Assembly (NCBI GenBank): GCA_012064415.1
Contig: SSNU01000372.1
Location: 35,126-99,125, forward strand
DNA from: Gyrodactylus bullatarudis
Taxonomy: Eukaryota > Platyhelminthes > Monogenea > Gyrodactylidea > Gyrodactylidae
Direction: 5' to 3'
DNA length: 64,000 nt
Shown here piece after piece: positions 45,592-55,711 of this stretch. Every line of letters starts with the position of its first letter. Position 1 is the first letter of the stretch. The notes under the pieces are model-generated. The model was not told the DNA's origin, did not search any database, and worked only from the letters and a program-made list of their open reading frames with translations. A program made the translations under genes and the position numbers.

Positions 45592-45898
45592 CTAAAAAAG
45601 TGAATTAAAATTACTGAAAATTACTCGAGGAGAACAAAAGTTTTTCAAAAACTTCCAAAAGTAGCTATAGAAGTGATGACAGTGATAATTTTGATAATCA
45701 CTACTACAATGGCATTTGAAAGTAGTCATTTTTGTGTCGATTATAATGTCTTTATGTATATTTAACCAAATACATTAATAGCGACATTTAACTATTTTAA
45801 TAAATCACAAATTGTTTATAACCGAAATAATTTTTGTTTAACACTCATTGTTTAAATGTATTATTCTTTCAAAAATTTTAATCAGAAATTTTTCATTT

Positions 45899-48600
45899 AT
45901 GGATTCCTGTTTTGTAGTTAGTTTTGGATCGTATTTTTTGAAATTGTCTCTCGGACGGGAAGGGAAAATACATGAAATACCATGCTCTGTATTTTTAAAG
46001 TCTACAAAGTCTTTGGAAAGCCGTACAATTAATTTTGTACCTTCAGATGTTTTTGCGCACACTGCATCCGAAGATTCAATCAAGTTGTCCAACATAGAAA
46101 ACAATGCCATTTTCTACGAATCCAATAACATTGAATCAGATGCATCGATGGTGTATCTAAATGAGTACAAAACAGTTGAAAATTCTTTTCATCATCAAAT
46201 TGTAAAGCCTCTCAAGTATGGTTTTCTCAACGATTCCCTTTCTTCAAATTTAATCAACAACGTTCTCAAAGATATAATTATTCATTTCCTCAAAACTTTG
46301 TTTTCTGTGACAACCACTGAATTGTCTTCATATAGTGTAATATTTCTATATGAGGCCACCATGAAAAGACGAGAGATTGCATTTCTGTACAAATTACTTT
46401 TTGAAATCGGATTTTCAAATGTCCTATCTGTTCCTCAGAATCTCTGTGTAGGATATTCCCTTGGCATTTCAACTGCATGCATTATCGATATTGGACTGAC
46501 TAGAACGTCTGTTTGTTGCATTCACGAAGGCTGTCTCATCCAAAATTCCCTCATCACTATTAAGAATGGACTTTGTAATTTTGCGTCTATACTCTATGGC
46601 TATCTCTGCCTAATCTCGTCAGAATTCCAATCGGCGTCGAAGCAGCTTAACGGTCACAACAAAAATGTTTTACTCTTAAAATTGGTCAAGGAAATCCAAA
46701 AAGCATGTGAATCTTCCAGCTCAACAATCACACTTAAAAATTTTGCATTATTATCAGACAAGGTTGAAATATCTTCACTAAATTTATCTGTTGAGACAAT
46801 AAAAAAAATTATCAGTCACACTTTCCTGCTAAAAAAGGATTTGGTCTATGGGGAAAACTCAGATTTTTACCTTTCCGATGATATTGGAGATGAATGTTTT
46901 GTTCAGACCTTTTTGAAGGATAAAAAAATCAAAAAGACAAATCAAAATGAAACACAGACCAATGAAGATGGTACACAAGAAATCAAAAAGACTGTAAGTG
47001 TAATTTTAGATTTTTCTTGAGAATTCGTTACATTTTGAATGCAGACCACAATTGAGGCAGTTGTATAAAGTAGCCTTAAAGAGGAGGAGTTGACACTATT
47101 TTTAAGCGAATGAAACCCCTTCGAATCTTCGATCAAGCTCGCAGCGTTGTTAAAATTCTAGAGGAAGTCCTTATTAATCTCAACATCAGAAATGATTTGG
47201 TAAAACTCTAAACACATTTAAAGAGTTTTACGTTGTAGTTTATGCTGAAGTTTAGCAAATACAAAATTTTCCAGATCTTTGGGAAACTTCTTAGGTGACA
47301 TTTGAATTAACAATGGCGTTATAACCTTTGGCATGTCTTTCAATTTTTTTTGTTAGAAAATGTATTAAACGGTATATAAAAATGTAGACTCTGTATATAA
47401 TATCCTTGTGAATGAAAAAATATGAAATCAGGTATCTGGTTTATTTGGCAATGTACAATTAAAATTGAAAAACAATCTTGTAAATCTGTAAGAAATTCAT
47501 TAATCATCTAGTTTATGAAGATAAGAATAGAGAAGGGAAATGGAATAATCTAATTTGGATCTAATGTGAGACATTACTAATTTCAGATTAGTAAGGTTCT
47601 CACAGTCAGCTAAATCGAATTTTGTGTAGAGTTAAAAGCAGACAATAAACAATTAGAGTTAAATTTATCATTACGGAGATTATAGCTACTTTGAGCTGGG
47701 AATAAGTTTCCGAGAATTTTTTCACTAAGAATGTATATCTGCGAACCCAGAAGGGTTGAAGCCCTGAGACAGAGATAAGTGCACTATAAGAGTCTAAGTG
47801 AGGATAAATAGAATGTAAGAATCATGTCTTTCAATGATGTAGGAAAAATAAAGTCAGTTAATTTCATTAGTAAGATCTGGGCATGACTTGGATTTAGTCT
47901 GAGGGGGGAATATTTTGATTGCGTCCTTTTACTTAATAATGATTGAGGATTCATCAGCTTAAGAACATGTGATGTTCATATTTTTTCACGAGTCTACTTT
48001 TTATTTCTCTATTCTTGACTTGAATAAAAACTGAATCTTGATTATTATTCGAAATAGAATGGCTCTTCATCTAAATTTTTCCTTTTCCAGAAAGATTCAA
48101 TCCTCCAGAGTCGTATGGAGAATGCAAAAAAGACTGTCCAGGAAGTTCCACTACGCGAATCACTTGCTGGTGTTGTTTTCAGTTCAATTTTCAAATGTTT
48201 CAGTGAAAAAATGACACTGGATGAAATGCATAATGCCACCAATAAAATCGATACAAACATTGCCAATCTGTCCAGTGACGAGGAGATTGTCAAGTCATGC
48301 CTATCAAACATGATCATTATGGGATCGAATCTAAGGCCTTCCTTCTCTCAGTTCATTGTAAAAATGTTGAGTGAAGAAATTCAGAGACTCCTTGAAAATG
48401 AGGTGAAATTTTGGCTGACCGGACCCCCAGAGGAGATGGTTATTCACGATTCGACAAAATTCCTTCAACATCACGAGATTAACGGAGCCAAGATGATGTT
48501 AAACACCGAATCAACGATTAGAGATATTTTTGTCAACAAGGATGAGTTTCAGAGAGTGGGAAGTCGGTCAATTCGTGAAAAATGTCTACACTTTTGGTGA
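45899..48600 (+). CDS. ACTR8: Actin-related protein 8 (ARP8), divergent, 534 aa
   Basis: Exon 1 45899-46993 and exon 2 48091-48600, phase 0, donor GTAAGT and acceptor TTTTCCAG. ARP8 is a subunit of the INO80 chromatin-remodelling complex, binding nucleosomes and DNA with ARP4 and actin. Diagnostic stretches: an actin-fold opening (FVVSFGSYFLKLSLGR), SYSVIFLYEATMKRREIAFL, ACIIDIGLTRTSVCCIHEG (the second phosphate-loop region, very close to ARP8) and a C-terminus QRVGSRSIREKCLHFW like the ARP8 'QRFG...RERAAFVW' end. Human ARP8 is 624 aa; this one is shorter, with a reduced N-terminus and a shortened central insert, and overall identity looks low. The start is the first in-frame ATG before the fold. 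It lies antisense inside the largest inferred MAP3K intron. The 1.1-kb intron contains nothing recognised. Confidence 0.85.
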
Positions 48601-49490
48601 TTTATAAAATTATTTTTTTTAAAAAATTTTTTTTTCCTACAATTCAATACATAGATATACCCTAGTGGCTCGTATATGGGACAGGTAACTTTTCTAAGCC
48701 ATAATTCTGTTTTGAAGAATCTAAAAATAATTTATGAGCCCCTATATTAAAGAAGAACACTCTGACTTATTCAGTTACTATAATTTATTGAAAAATTAAT
48801 TTCGTTTTTTTGAAAAAATATGAAAATTTTCAAGAAAAATAATTTATTTTGGAGACCCACTCACAGGGATCCAAGAAAAATAAGAAAGAAATCGTTCCCG
48901 TAAAAGTCGTAAATGTGATCATCTTGAAGTCTTTTCTTGAGATAAAAAAGTTTGCAACTTCTGGCCATCTTAGCTATTTCTCTGAAAAAAATTCATCTGG
49001 ATCTTTGAGGGTTGAGGGCCTTAACTTAGATGATATGAAGATAAGAATTTACCATTTTTACAAAAAAAATATTTATTTTGTAACGAGCCAATATGTTATA
49101 AAAGTTTTTAGAACCCTTTCTTGAAGATTTAGAAAGTTTTGGCCAACTGACATAAAACTTTTCCCCCTGTAATTCATCTATACACAGAAGCCCAAAAATT
49201 CTAAAATAAGGTAAATGAAAAATTGATCTTGGTGTAAATTTTAGCGTTGATTCCGAAGCTGTTCTCAGATCTCAGAATTCCTTATGAATTTTGAGATAAT
49301 TGGAAAAGAAGGAAATTCCAAATTTCCCAAATTAAAAAATTCAACTTATGCAAAAACCGTAAAACACTGTCCTATTAATTTTTTCGCGGTTGTATTAAAC
49401 TTGAAATTCTGCTTCAACCGATATGATGGGATTTTTGGGATGGTGTTAGTTCATATATCATAAATTGACAGCGAAAAAACTGGTCTATTT
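48601..49490. other. Non-coding stretch downstream of ARP8
   Basis: No gene seen. A family A terminal segment (ATGAAGATAAGAATTTACC) is recognisable near 49034. Another short frame (48849-49124) overlaps it and is probably not coding. Confidence 0.5.
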
Positions 49491-51797
49491 TCTATACCTT
49501 TTCCATGTCTAAGTGATAAAAATGAACTCGTAACATATATTAACGAAATTCATAGGCATACATCCTAATATCAAAGTTATACACTGACTCATCAAGTTAT
49601 TTTTCCTTTTTTAAGCGAACATTCAAGGGAAAATAATGAAATCTTACTGATACTGTTGAACAAAACACTGATAAAAGTGAATCTTATGGATATTTGTGAA
49701 CTAAATAATTTATAATTATGCATGCCGAATGCTAATTGATAATTTCGAAACCATAAACGAGAAAGTCATAGGATACATACTAAATTCAAAGATAGATAAT
49801 TATACCCTTGACTCTAAAATCAAGTGAAAAAGGATAAAATAGTGAATCAATGATTGACATATATGAATTAACATGCCATACCTGTGCAAAACTAAAAGAT
49901 AAATTTGAAAATCAGAGTGATATATAATTATAATTATCAACTTATTGACCAATCCTATACAATTTTCCTCGAATCATTTGACCAATAAAATAGTCCATTC
50001 TTTTAGGTTGGTCTTTTACACATTCTCACAGGTTTCTTCATCAGTGAGGACTCATCACTATCAAATGCCTTTAAGGAAACATAGCTCGATTGTTCGCCAA
50101 AATATCATCAAGCTTTTTGAAGATCAGAAAGATTGGAAAGAATATGCAAAAATCTCTAATGTTCCCTATCAAACAGCTTATAAATGGATAAGAAATAAAG
50201 ATAAAGAGTCAACTCCTAAAGGAGGAAGAAGAAATATTTTAAAAAATCCTGAGATTGTACAATTTTTGATAAACCATGTTGAATCTCATCCTCAAAGCAC
50301 TCTTCAACAATGTTGTGACAAAATAGAAGCCGAATTTAGATTAGCAGTTTGCAAAAATACGATAAAAAATTGGCTCGACGCAGAACTAATCAGCTTGAAA
50401 AAAGTTCGACCTAACCCAAGAGGAATGAACACTGTAACCAATAAAAACTTAAGAGCTGAGTATATAAATTCACTTCTTCAACAACGTTCAGAGGGAAGAA
50501 ATATTATATGGATAGATGAAACAAACTTCAATTTATTTTGCAAAAGAAGTTCAGGGCGATCCAGAATAGGGACCCGTTGTAATATTATAGATTCAAAAGG
50601 TCAGAATATTCACTGCATAGGAGCCATTTCTATGAATACTCTGGTAAAATTCGATGTTAGAAGAGGAAGTTTAAAGAAAGAAAATTTCAAAGACTGGATC
50701 GTAGATCTTATTACTGTTATTAGAAATAACAATCTTATACCAGCAACAGTAGACATGGATAATGCCCCTGTTCATAGTAGAATCGAAGAGGAATCAAGCT
50801 AATGAAGACATAAAGTTCTTGAGGTTAGCTCCATATTCATTTCTAATAAACCCAATTGAGTATGTTTGGAGTGCATTTAAGGCTGAGATCAAGAAACAAA
50901 TTCTTCTGATTAAGCCAGAGTTACTAGGCTATTTGAGACAACCAGGAGAACTGACTATAATGGATTTTCGTTTACGAAAACTTGAAGAAGTTGCTTTACG
51001 ATCCAAACTTGTTTCAACAGATGAAAAAATACGAAGATCGACTTTCCACGTGGAGAAATTTTATCCTGGAATAATAGAACTTAAAGATTTATGTGAAAAT
51101 GATTTTGAACAAATATTATAATTTGAATAAAAAATATTTTGGAACAATAAGTTGAATTTTCATTCATTTTCCAGTATTTCGATAAATTCAAGAAAATTTA
51201 TGAAAGAATATCACTCTGATTTTCAAATAGTGATGAGTCCTCACTGATGAAGAAACCTGTGAGAATGTGTAAAAGACCAACCAAAAAGAATGGACTATTT
51301 TATTGGTCAAATGATTCGAGGAAAATTGTATAGGATTGGTCAATAAGTTGATAATTATAATTATATATCACTCTGATTTTCAAATTTATCTTTTAGTTTT
51401 GCACAGGTATGGCATGTTAATTCATATATGTCAATCATTGATTCATTATTTTATCCTTTTTCACTTGATTTTAGAGTCAAGGGTATAATTATCTATCTTT
51501 GAATTTAGTATGTATCCTATGACTTTCTCGTTTATGGCTTCGAAATTATCAATTAGCATTCGGCATACATAATTATAAATTATTTAGTTCACAAATATCC
51601 ATAAGATTCACTTTTATCAGTGTTTTGTTCAATAATATCAGTAAGATTTCATAATTTTCCCTTGATTGTTCGCTTAAAAAAGGAAAAATAACTTGATGAG
51701 TCAGTGTATAACTTTGATATTAGGATGTATGCCTATGAATTTCGTTAATATATGTTACGAGTTCATTTTTATCACTTAGACATGGAAAAGGTATAGA
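49491..51797 (+). mobile_element. Tc1/mariner-like element with 571-bp terminal inverted repeats
   Basis: The arms 49491-50061 and 51227-51797 are both 571 bp and mirror each other with about eight mismatches by eye (about 98.6% identity). They read TCTATACCTTTTCC inward. TA dinucleotides at each end (CTATACC / GGTATAG) fit a TA target duplication. Between them is one transposase gene starting four bases after the left arm. Inverted repeats this long are unusual for the superfamily, where 20-200 bp is common. The arm identity suggests recent insertion or arm-to-arm gene conversion. It lies in the inferred large MAP3K intron. Confidence 0.85.
50065..51121 (+). pseudogene. Tc1/mariner transposase with one frameshift
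   Basis: The start ATG at 50065 gives a short leader and a helix-turn-helix N-terminus (KHSSIVRQNIIKLFEDQKDW ... NVPYQTAYKWIRN), then the catalytic domain: first Asp in IIWIDETNFNLF and second Asp in VDMDNAPVHS. The frame stops at about 50802. The next frame continues with DIKFLRLAPYSFLINPIEYV and WSAFKAEIK, giving the catalytic Glu in NPIE, and ends with TAA at 51119-51121. A one-base indel near 50790-50800 therefore separates the second Asp from the Glu. The second D to E spacing is about 34-36 residues. Apart from that break the gene is full length, so it could have been active recently, or the break may be a sequencing error. Confidence 0.85.
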
Positions 51798-51799
51798 TC

Positions 51800-51937
51800 T
51801 ATCTTGATGGAAATTGTCTTCTCACACACCTAGATGTTAGATTTCGGATAAGCAAGTTTCAATTCCATAAGAGAGTCAAATAATATATTCAAATCACGGT
51901 GTGCAAATATAAACGCGTTCCGTCCTTATTAGGACTT
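51800..51937 (-). mobile_element. Truncated copy of the tRNA-derived SINE
   Basis: About 138 bp match the body of the SINE at 28.3 kb in minus orientation (GAAATTGTCTTCTCACACAC, GATGTTAG, GGATAAGCAAGT, CGCGTTCCGTCCTTATTAGG), with several differences and no tRNA head. It begins within three bases of the right end of the mariner element, so the mariner right arm inserted next to or into this SINE, although the left flank shows no SINE sequence. Confidence 0.6.
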
Positions 51938-51984
51938 ATTAGTTTCAATTCAAACTATAATTCATTCGGAAATCTGCTGAAATA

Positions 51985-52040
51985 ATAAAGCTAGCAAGGT
52001 TTGAAAAAATTGAAAAATGCCCATCGGCACCGAAAGGGTA
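51985..52040. mobile_element. Right-end fragment of the TTAA MITE
   Basis: TTGAAAAAATTGAAAAATGC then CCATCGGCACCGAAAGGG repeats the right terminus of the MITE at 37.3 kb. The subterminal palindrome is reduced and the following sequence is GTAAA rather than TTAA. A relic of a second insertion. Confidence 0.55.
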
Positions 52041-52446
52041 AACTACTCTTCAAATCCCCAGTAACTTTGGACAATATGGAAAAGTAGATCAGAATAATAC
52101 TCATAAACTTATTGTTTGGAACAGGCTTTGTAAATATGAGTTCAGGATCAATCAAAATCTTTGAATTTAACCTCATACAGTACTCCCTCTTTAATAACTG
52201 TGTAAAAGTTATCCCCCTAATTTCTACCCCTCAAAAATCTTTTTCGTAAATCGTGACTACTTGTAAGCAGACATATTTACCCAAAAATTGGCTAAAAATT
52301 AATTTTCAACTAAATTAATACCTTTCGAAAGAGATTTTTCCGCTGATCATTTCCATACCATGTTTAGTAGGGCTATTTCTAATAGAATTTGCAGAAAACA
52401 ACTTTAAAAATCTCCTTGAAATCGAAAATCAGAATTAAATATTGAG

Positions 52447-53193
52447 AAAATCTTTCTGACTATTTTTCTCACATGGGGTGGGGTTATTATCCACATCACT
52501 TGTGCAATGAGTCATTAATGACTAATGTTCATAATGTTATACAATGCATTCACAGGACCCCGTAAATCCCCCGAAAAATTTGGATAAACATGCTTTCATC
52601 TGGAATCGAAGTAATCTTTCTTACACTACAATTCTCTTTTTATGCATGATATCAGATCGTATACTGCCAATCTTTTCTGTGTATTGTTTTCCTTGATAGG
52701 GTGGGCAATATTTTTCTTCATGCGTGATCATGAAATTGTTAGATGAAATGATACTTAATATTCGCACAGACGTCAACTAACTTTTGAATGATGGTAAAAC
52801 CTCATTGGATATTTCTTCTAATCTTGGTAACTCCATGACTCGATACACAAAGATCCTATGATTAGATTGAGGTTTAATTGCTAAATAACGACAAACCAAT
52901 TGATTAGGATTTCAAAAGAATCTATGCGAAGAAGACTAAGAAAAGGCAGAGAATCTCAGCTTTAAATAGTTCTTGTTGATTATCAAAAATCCGTCTTAGT
53001 GAAGTTGAGTTTAAGGGAGTGAATCAAATCACAATTCCAGATGAAAGCATGTTTATCCAAATGTTTCGGGGGACTTACGGGGTCCTGTGAATGCATTGTA
53101 TAACATTACGAACATTAGTCATTAATGACTCATTGCACAAGTGATGTGGATAATAACCCCACCCCATGTGAGAAAAATAGTCAGAAAGATTTT
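52447..53193. mobile_element. Foldback element with 160-bp inverted arms
   Basis: The left arm 52447-52606 and right arm 53034-53193 are both 160 bp and mirror each other with about three mismatches by eye. Sample: CACATGGGGTGGGGTTATTA. The 427-bp spacer is AT-rich with no recognisable protein. The arms are much richer in GC than their surroundings. No clear target duplication was identified. It is a non-autonomous DNA transposon or foldback element, and its right arm ends only about 50 bp from the downstream limit of the next open frame. Confidence 0.8.
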
Positions 53194-53348
53194 TAACGGG
53201 AAAATTTATTAGAAGATAATTTTCCCTAAAATTAACAAGTTCAATGAAGATTTTTCAAACAACAGCACACGGATTGTGTATTCCTCGTATTCTCTTGCTC
53301 AAAAATGTATAGACGATACTCAATAATCGGAGTGAATATTTTTCTCAC

Positions 53349-54374
53349 CTGGGCCTCATAACCCTTATCGATCATATGATTCACTCGTTCAATGCTTCTC
53401 TTAAATGAAAAATATATATCCTTTTCGTCATCTCGCATATTTCCCACCGCAAGCTTTACCTCGGCCTCTTCTGAATCTGAACAGTCCTCTTTTGAATCTG
53501 AACAGTTCTTTTCAGAGTCTTCCATCAGGAATAACTTTTCAAGGCTCACTGAGAGATTATCGCTATTTCCTAATTCGCCCATCAATTGTGACAATTCATG
53601 GAGAAATTCAAACAATCTCTCAGACCATGTAACACTATTTAAAATGGTCATTATCTCTTTGAATAGTTCCATTTGTTTCTCTCTAGAACAAATCTTCATA
53701 GAATGTCTAATTTGAAAGATTAGATTTTTAAACGTCAAAAAGTCTGGCGGAATCATTTCACTTTTCAACTCAACACACGTATAGCATCCGATGAATGTTG
53801 AGAATGGAATGGCTTCTTTATTCTCGATAGTTTTGATAATATTTGCAGAGTTGAGAAACTCCTTTAGATCGTCCATCTTACACCTGGAGAGGAATAACGT
53901 TTTCGAGAAATTCATACATTTTATAATATTCTCATCCTTCATGATTTCATCAAACTTTTTAGACTCCTTTTCACATTGGTTATAGGACATTTCTTTGATT
54001 TCTTTGGGTTGCAGAGTAAGCAATTTTCTTATGTAAATTTCAAAATTTTTATGAAAGTAATTTTCAAACTCTTCAGTGTTTTTTGGATTCCAGATTACCT
54101 CAATACTCTTGAAGATGTAGTAATTTAATCCGAAAAATAACTCTTCGTTGACAGTAATTTGTTGGTTTAGTAACAGAATCTTTTCGTACATGACAAAACT
54201 ATAATCCTTCTTATTCAGACGACTTGAGACATGTTTGATTAGAAAATCGACTGTTTTGAACAAGTTAACCTTTTTGAAATTGGGTATTTTCTTGTAATAT
54301 CGGTCCAGTGATATTTTGCCGTCCATTTCAACTGCAATATTCGCTTTTGCATTCATTATTGAATCACACCTGAT
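53349..54374 (-). CDS. Helical protein exon 2, probable MAP3K N-terminal region
   Basis: 342 open codons on the minus strand between a possible acceptor (TTAGCAG before 54374) and donor (CAG|GTGAGA at 53348). In frame ATG at 54356 starts MNAKANIAVEMDGK. The sequence is helix-rich, with TVNEELFFGLNYYIFKSIEV, SVTWSERLFEFLHELSQLM and an acidic SEKNCSDSKEDCSDSEEAE loop. It resembles the exon at 55712-57025 (NEE-x(4)-G-x-x-YYI-x-K and W-S-E-x-L patterns). Its donor is phase 0 and would join exon 45591-45527. Alternatively it is a stand-alone gene: the frame stays open past the donor to a stop at 53241, and AATAAA follows about 30 nt later. I do not recognise the domain. Confidence 0.6.
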
Positions 54375-54479
54375 CTGCTAAGATAATTTATAGAATTGAA
54401 AAATCAATTGTAACTATTTCGTATGAAAAGTTAATTAAATTTTAAGCTCAACTATTCAAACTATTATTATTTAAATATT

Positions 54480-54720
54480 CGATCTGATCAAAATTGGACT
54501 ATATTTTGAACTTACGCCAATTTTGTTCTTTTTCATACATCTGACTTACAAATGTTATCAATTTCGAAAATCTAACATAATTTATTACTGATATTTGGAA
54601 TCAACATTAGATAGACAATTTGAATTAGGCCATAGAAGTGCTTGAGAAGCTCGCCATTTTCAAGAAAAAGTTAAATTTCCTTATTTTGGCAAGTTTTTCT
54701 AAACTTTTTTCGAATATTAA
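54480..54720 (+). repeat. Dispersed repeat family A, copy 6
   Basis: Contains 'ACTGATATTTGGAATCAACA' then 'TTAGATAGACAATTTG' and 'GGCCATAGAAGTGCTTGAGA', in the same order as copies at 2560, 20900 and 38650. Its ends are not well preserved. It occupies the intron between the two large helical exons. Confidence 0.45.
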
Positions 54721-54855
54721 AATCGAAATTTTTACATTTTTTGAGGCCAATTAATGAAAAAGAGCATTTTTGAAATCCAAAATATGGCGTAACTTTTGTA
54801 TTTGTATTGATTTACTTTGTTAAGAATCGTAAATTCTTGTTTCAATATCAACTAA

Positions 54856-55286
54856 AGGTATTCTCGATCACCTTACTGCCATCCTTGGTTAAATTGGGTA
54901 TTTCACTCAATGATAGCAAGACAAAAATCACTTACACTAGACCTCAACTTTCTTGTTGCTAGCCAAATCAATGATCTTGGCTTATTCTGTTGAAAAAAAC
55001 TGGACACATGCTAAACACTAAGTTGAGAGTCAAAAAATATTTTTTCTACGGTAATTTGCTCACTCTTCAGAACTTTGGCTCCTACTTTTCAAGCAATTCA
55101 TCCTCCCGCATTTCTCTGGAAAAGAAAACCGAACGCCTTCAATTTCAATTCCTACACGTGTGCTTTGGACCCTACTCATACAAGGAGCTTCTGGAAAAGA
55201 CTAATCTACATCACATCTGGCTTAGAAGAATTGCCTCATCAGTTCTTATGTACTCTTCATTCTCTGAGGCAGTGATTCTAAATTGA
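54856..55286 (+). pseudogene. LINE reverse transcriptase C-terminal fragment
   Basis: The fragment shows LGISLNDSKTKITYT, then after a frameshift ASQINDLGLF, and in a third frame ISLEKKTERLQFQFL, YSYKELLEKTNLHHIWLRR and ASSVLMYSSFSE. The order 'N-x-x-KT-x ... DLG-x ... L-E-x-x-Q-x-x-F ... Y-x-x-L-x-x-x-x-L-x-x-L-x-x-R-R' is the standard C-terminal part of CR1/Jockey-type non-LTR reverse transcriptases. The catalytic YxDD is upstream of the surviving part and multiple frameshifts kill it. It differs from the LINE at 10.3 kb. Confidence 0.65.
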
Positions 55287-55467
55287 TCTTGATGCATTTG
55301 AATATAAAATAGATCGTATCCTTTATTTTTAATTTTGTACCAGACAGCTACGCTTTTTTAACCATCTTATATAAAACTAGTCAATGACAAGTTAGGAATT
55401 TATGACTTTTTTACAATATTCTCATTTTTTTCATCAAGAATTCGAATATGATCTAGATTCTTTGGAA

Positions 55468-55506
55468 GCCAGATGTGATGTAGATTAGTCTTTTCCAGAA
55501 GCTCCT
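55468..55506 (-). repeat. 39-bp perfect inverted copy of the LINE fragment
   Basis: These 39 bases are the exact reverse complement of 55183-55221 in the adjacent LINE fragment. Perfect identity next to an otherwise decayed element suggests a later inverted duplication or twin priming at insertion. Confidence 0.8.
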
Positions 55507-55711
55507 TAGACAATTAGACAAAGAAACCAATTATGGCTATTTAATTTTTGAATGAACTGTCAATTTGAATTGATCTTTGATAATTCTAATTTATTTGTTT
55601 AAAAATGGTCTGAAAGCGGGAAGCTTATTAAAATTTCCGACAAAAAAAGAGATTTGCATGTTAAAAGGGTAAGAAATAGGAAATATATTGAAAGATGAAC
55701 TACTAGCCTAC

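Noticed and set aside
48849..49124. 91-codon frame downstream of ARP8
   Set aside because: It overlaps a family A repeat segment and low-complexity sequence and has no recognisable motif.
53392..53985. Open frames on the + strand opposite the helical exon
   Set aside because: They mirror the minus-strand coding exon and show no independent motif.
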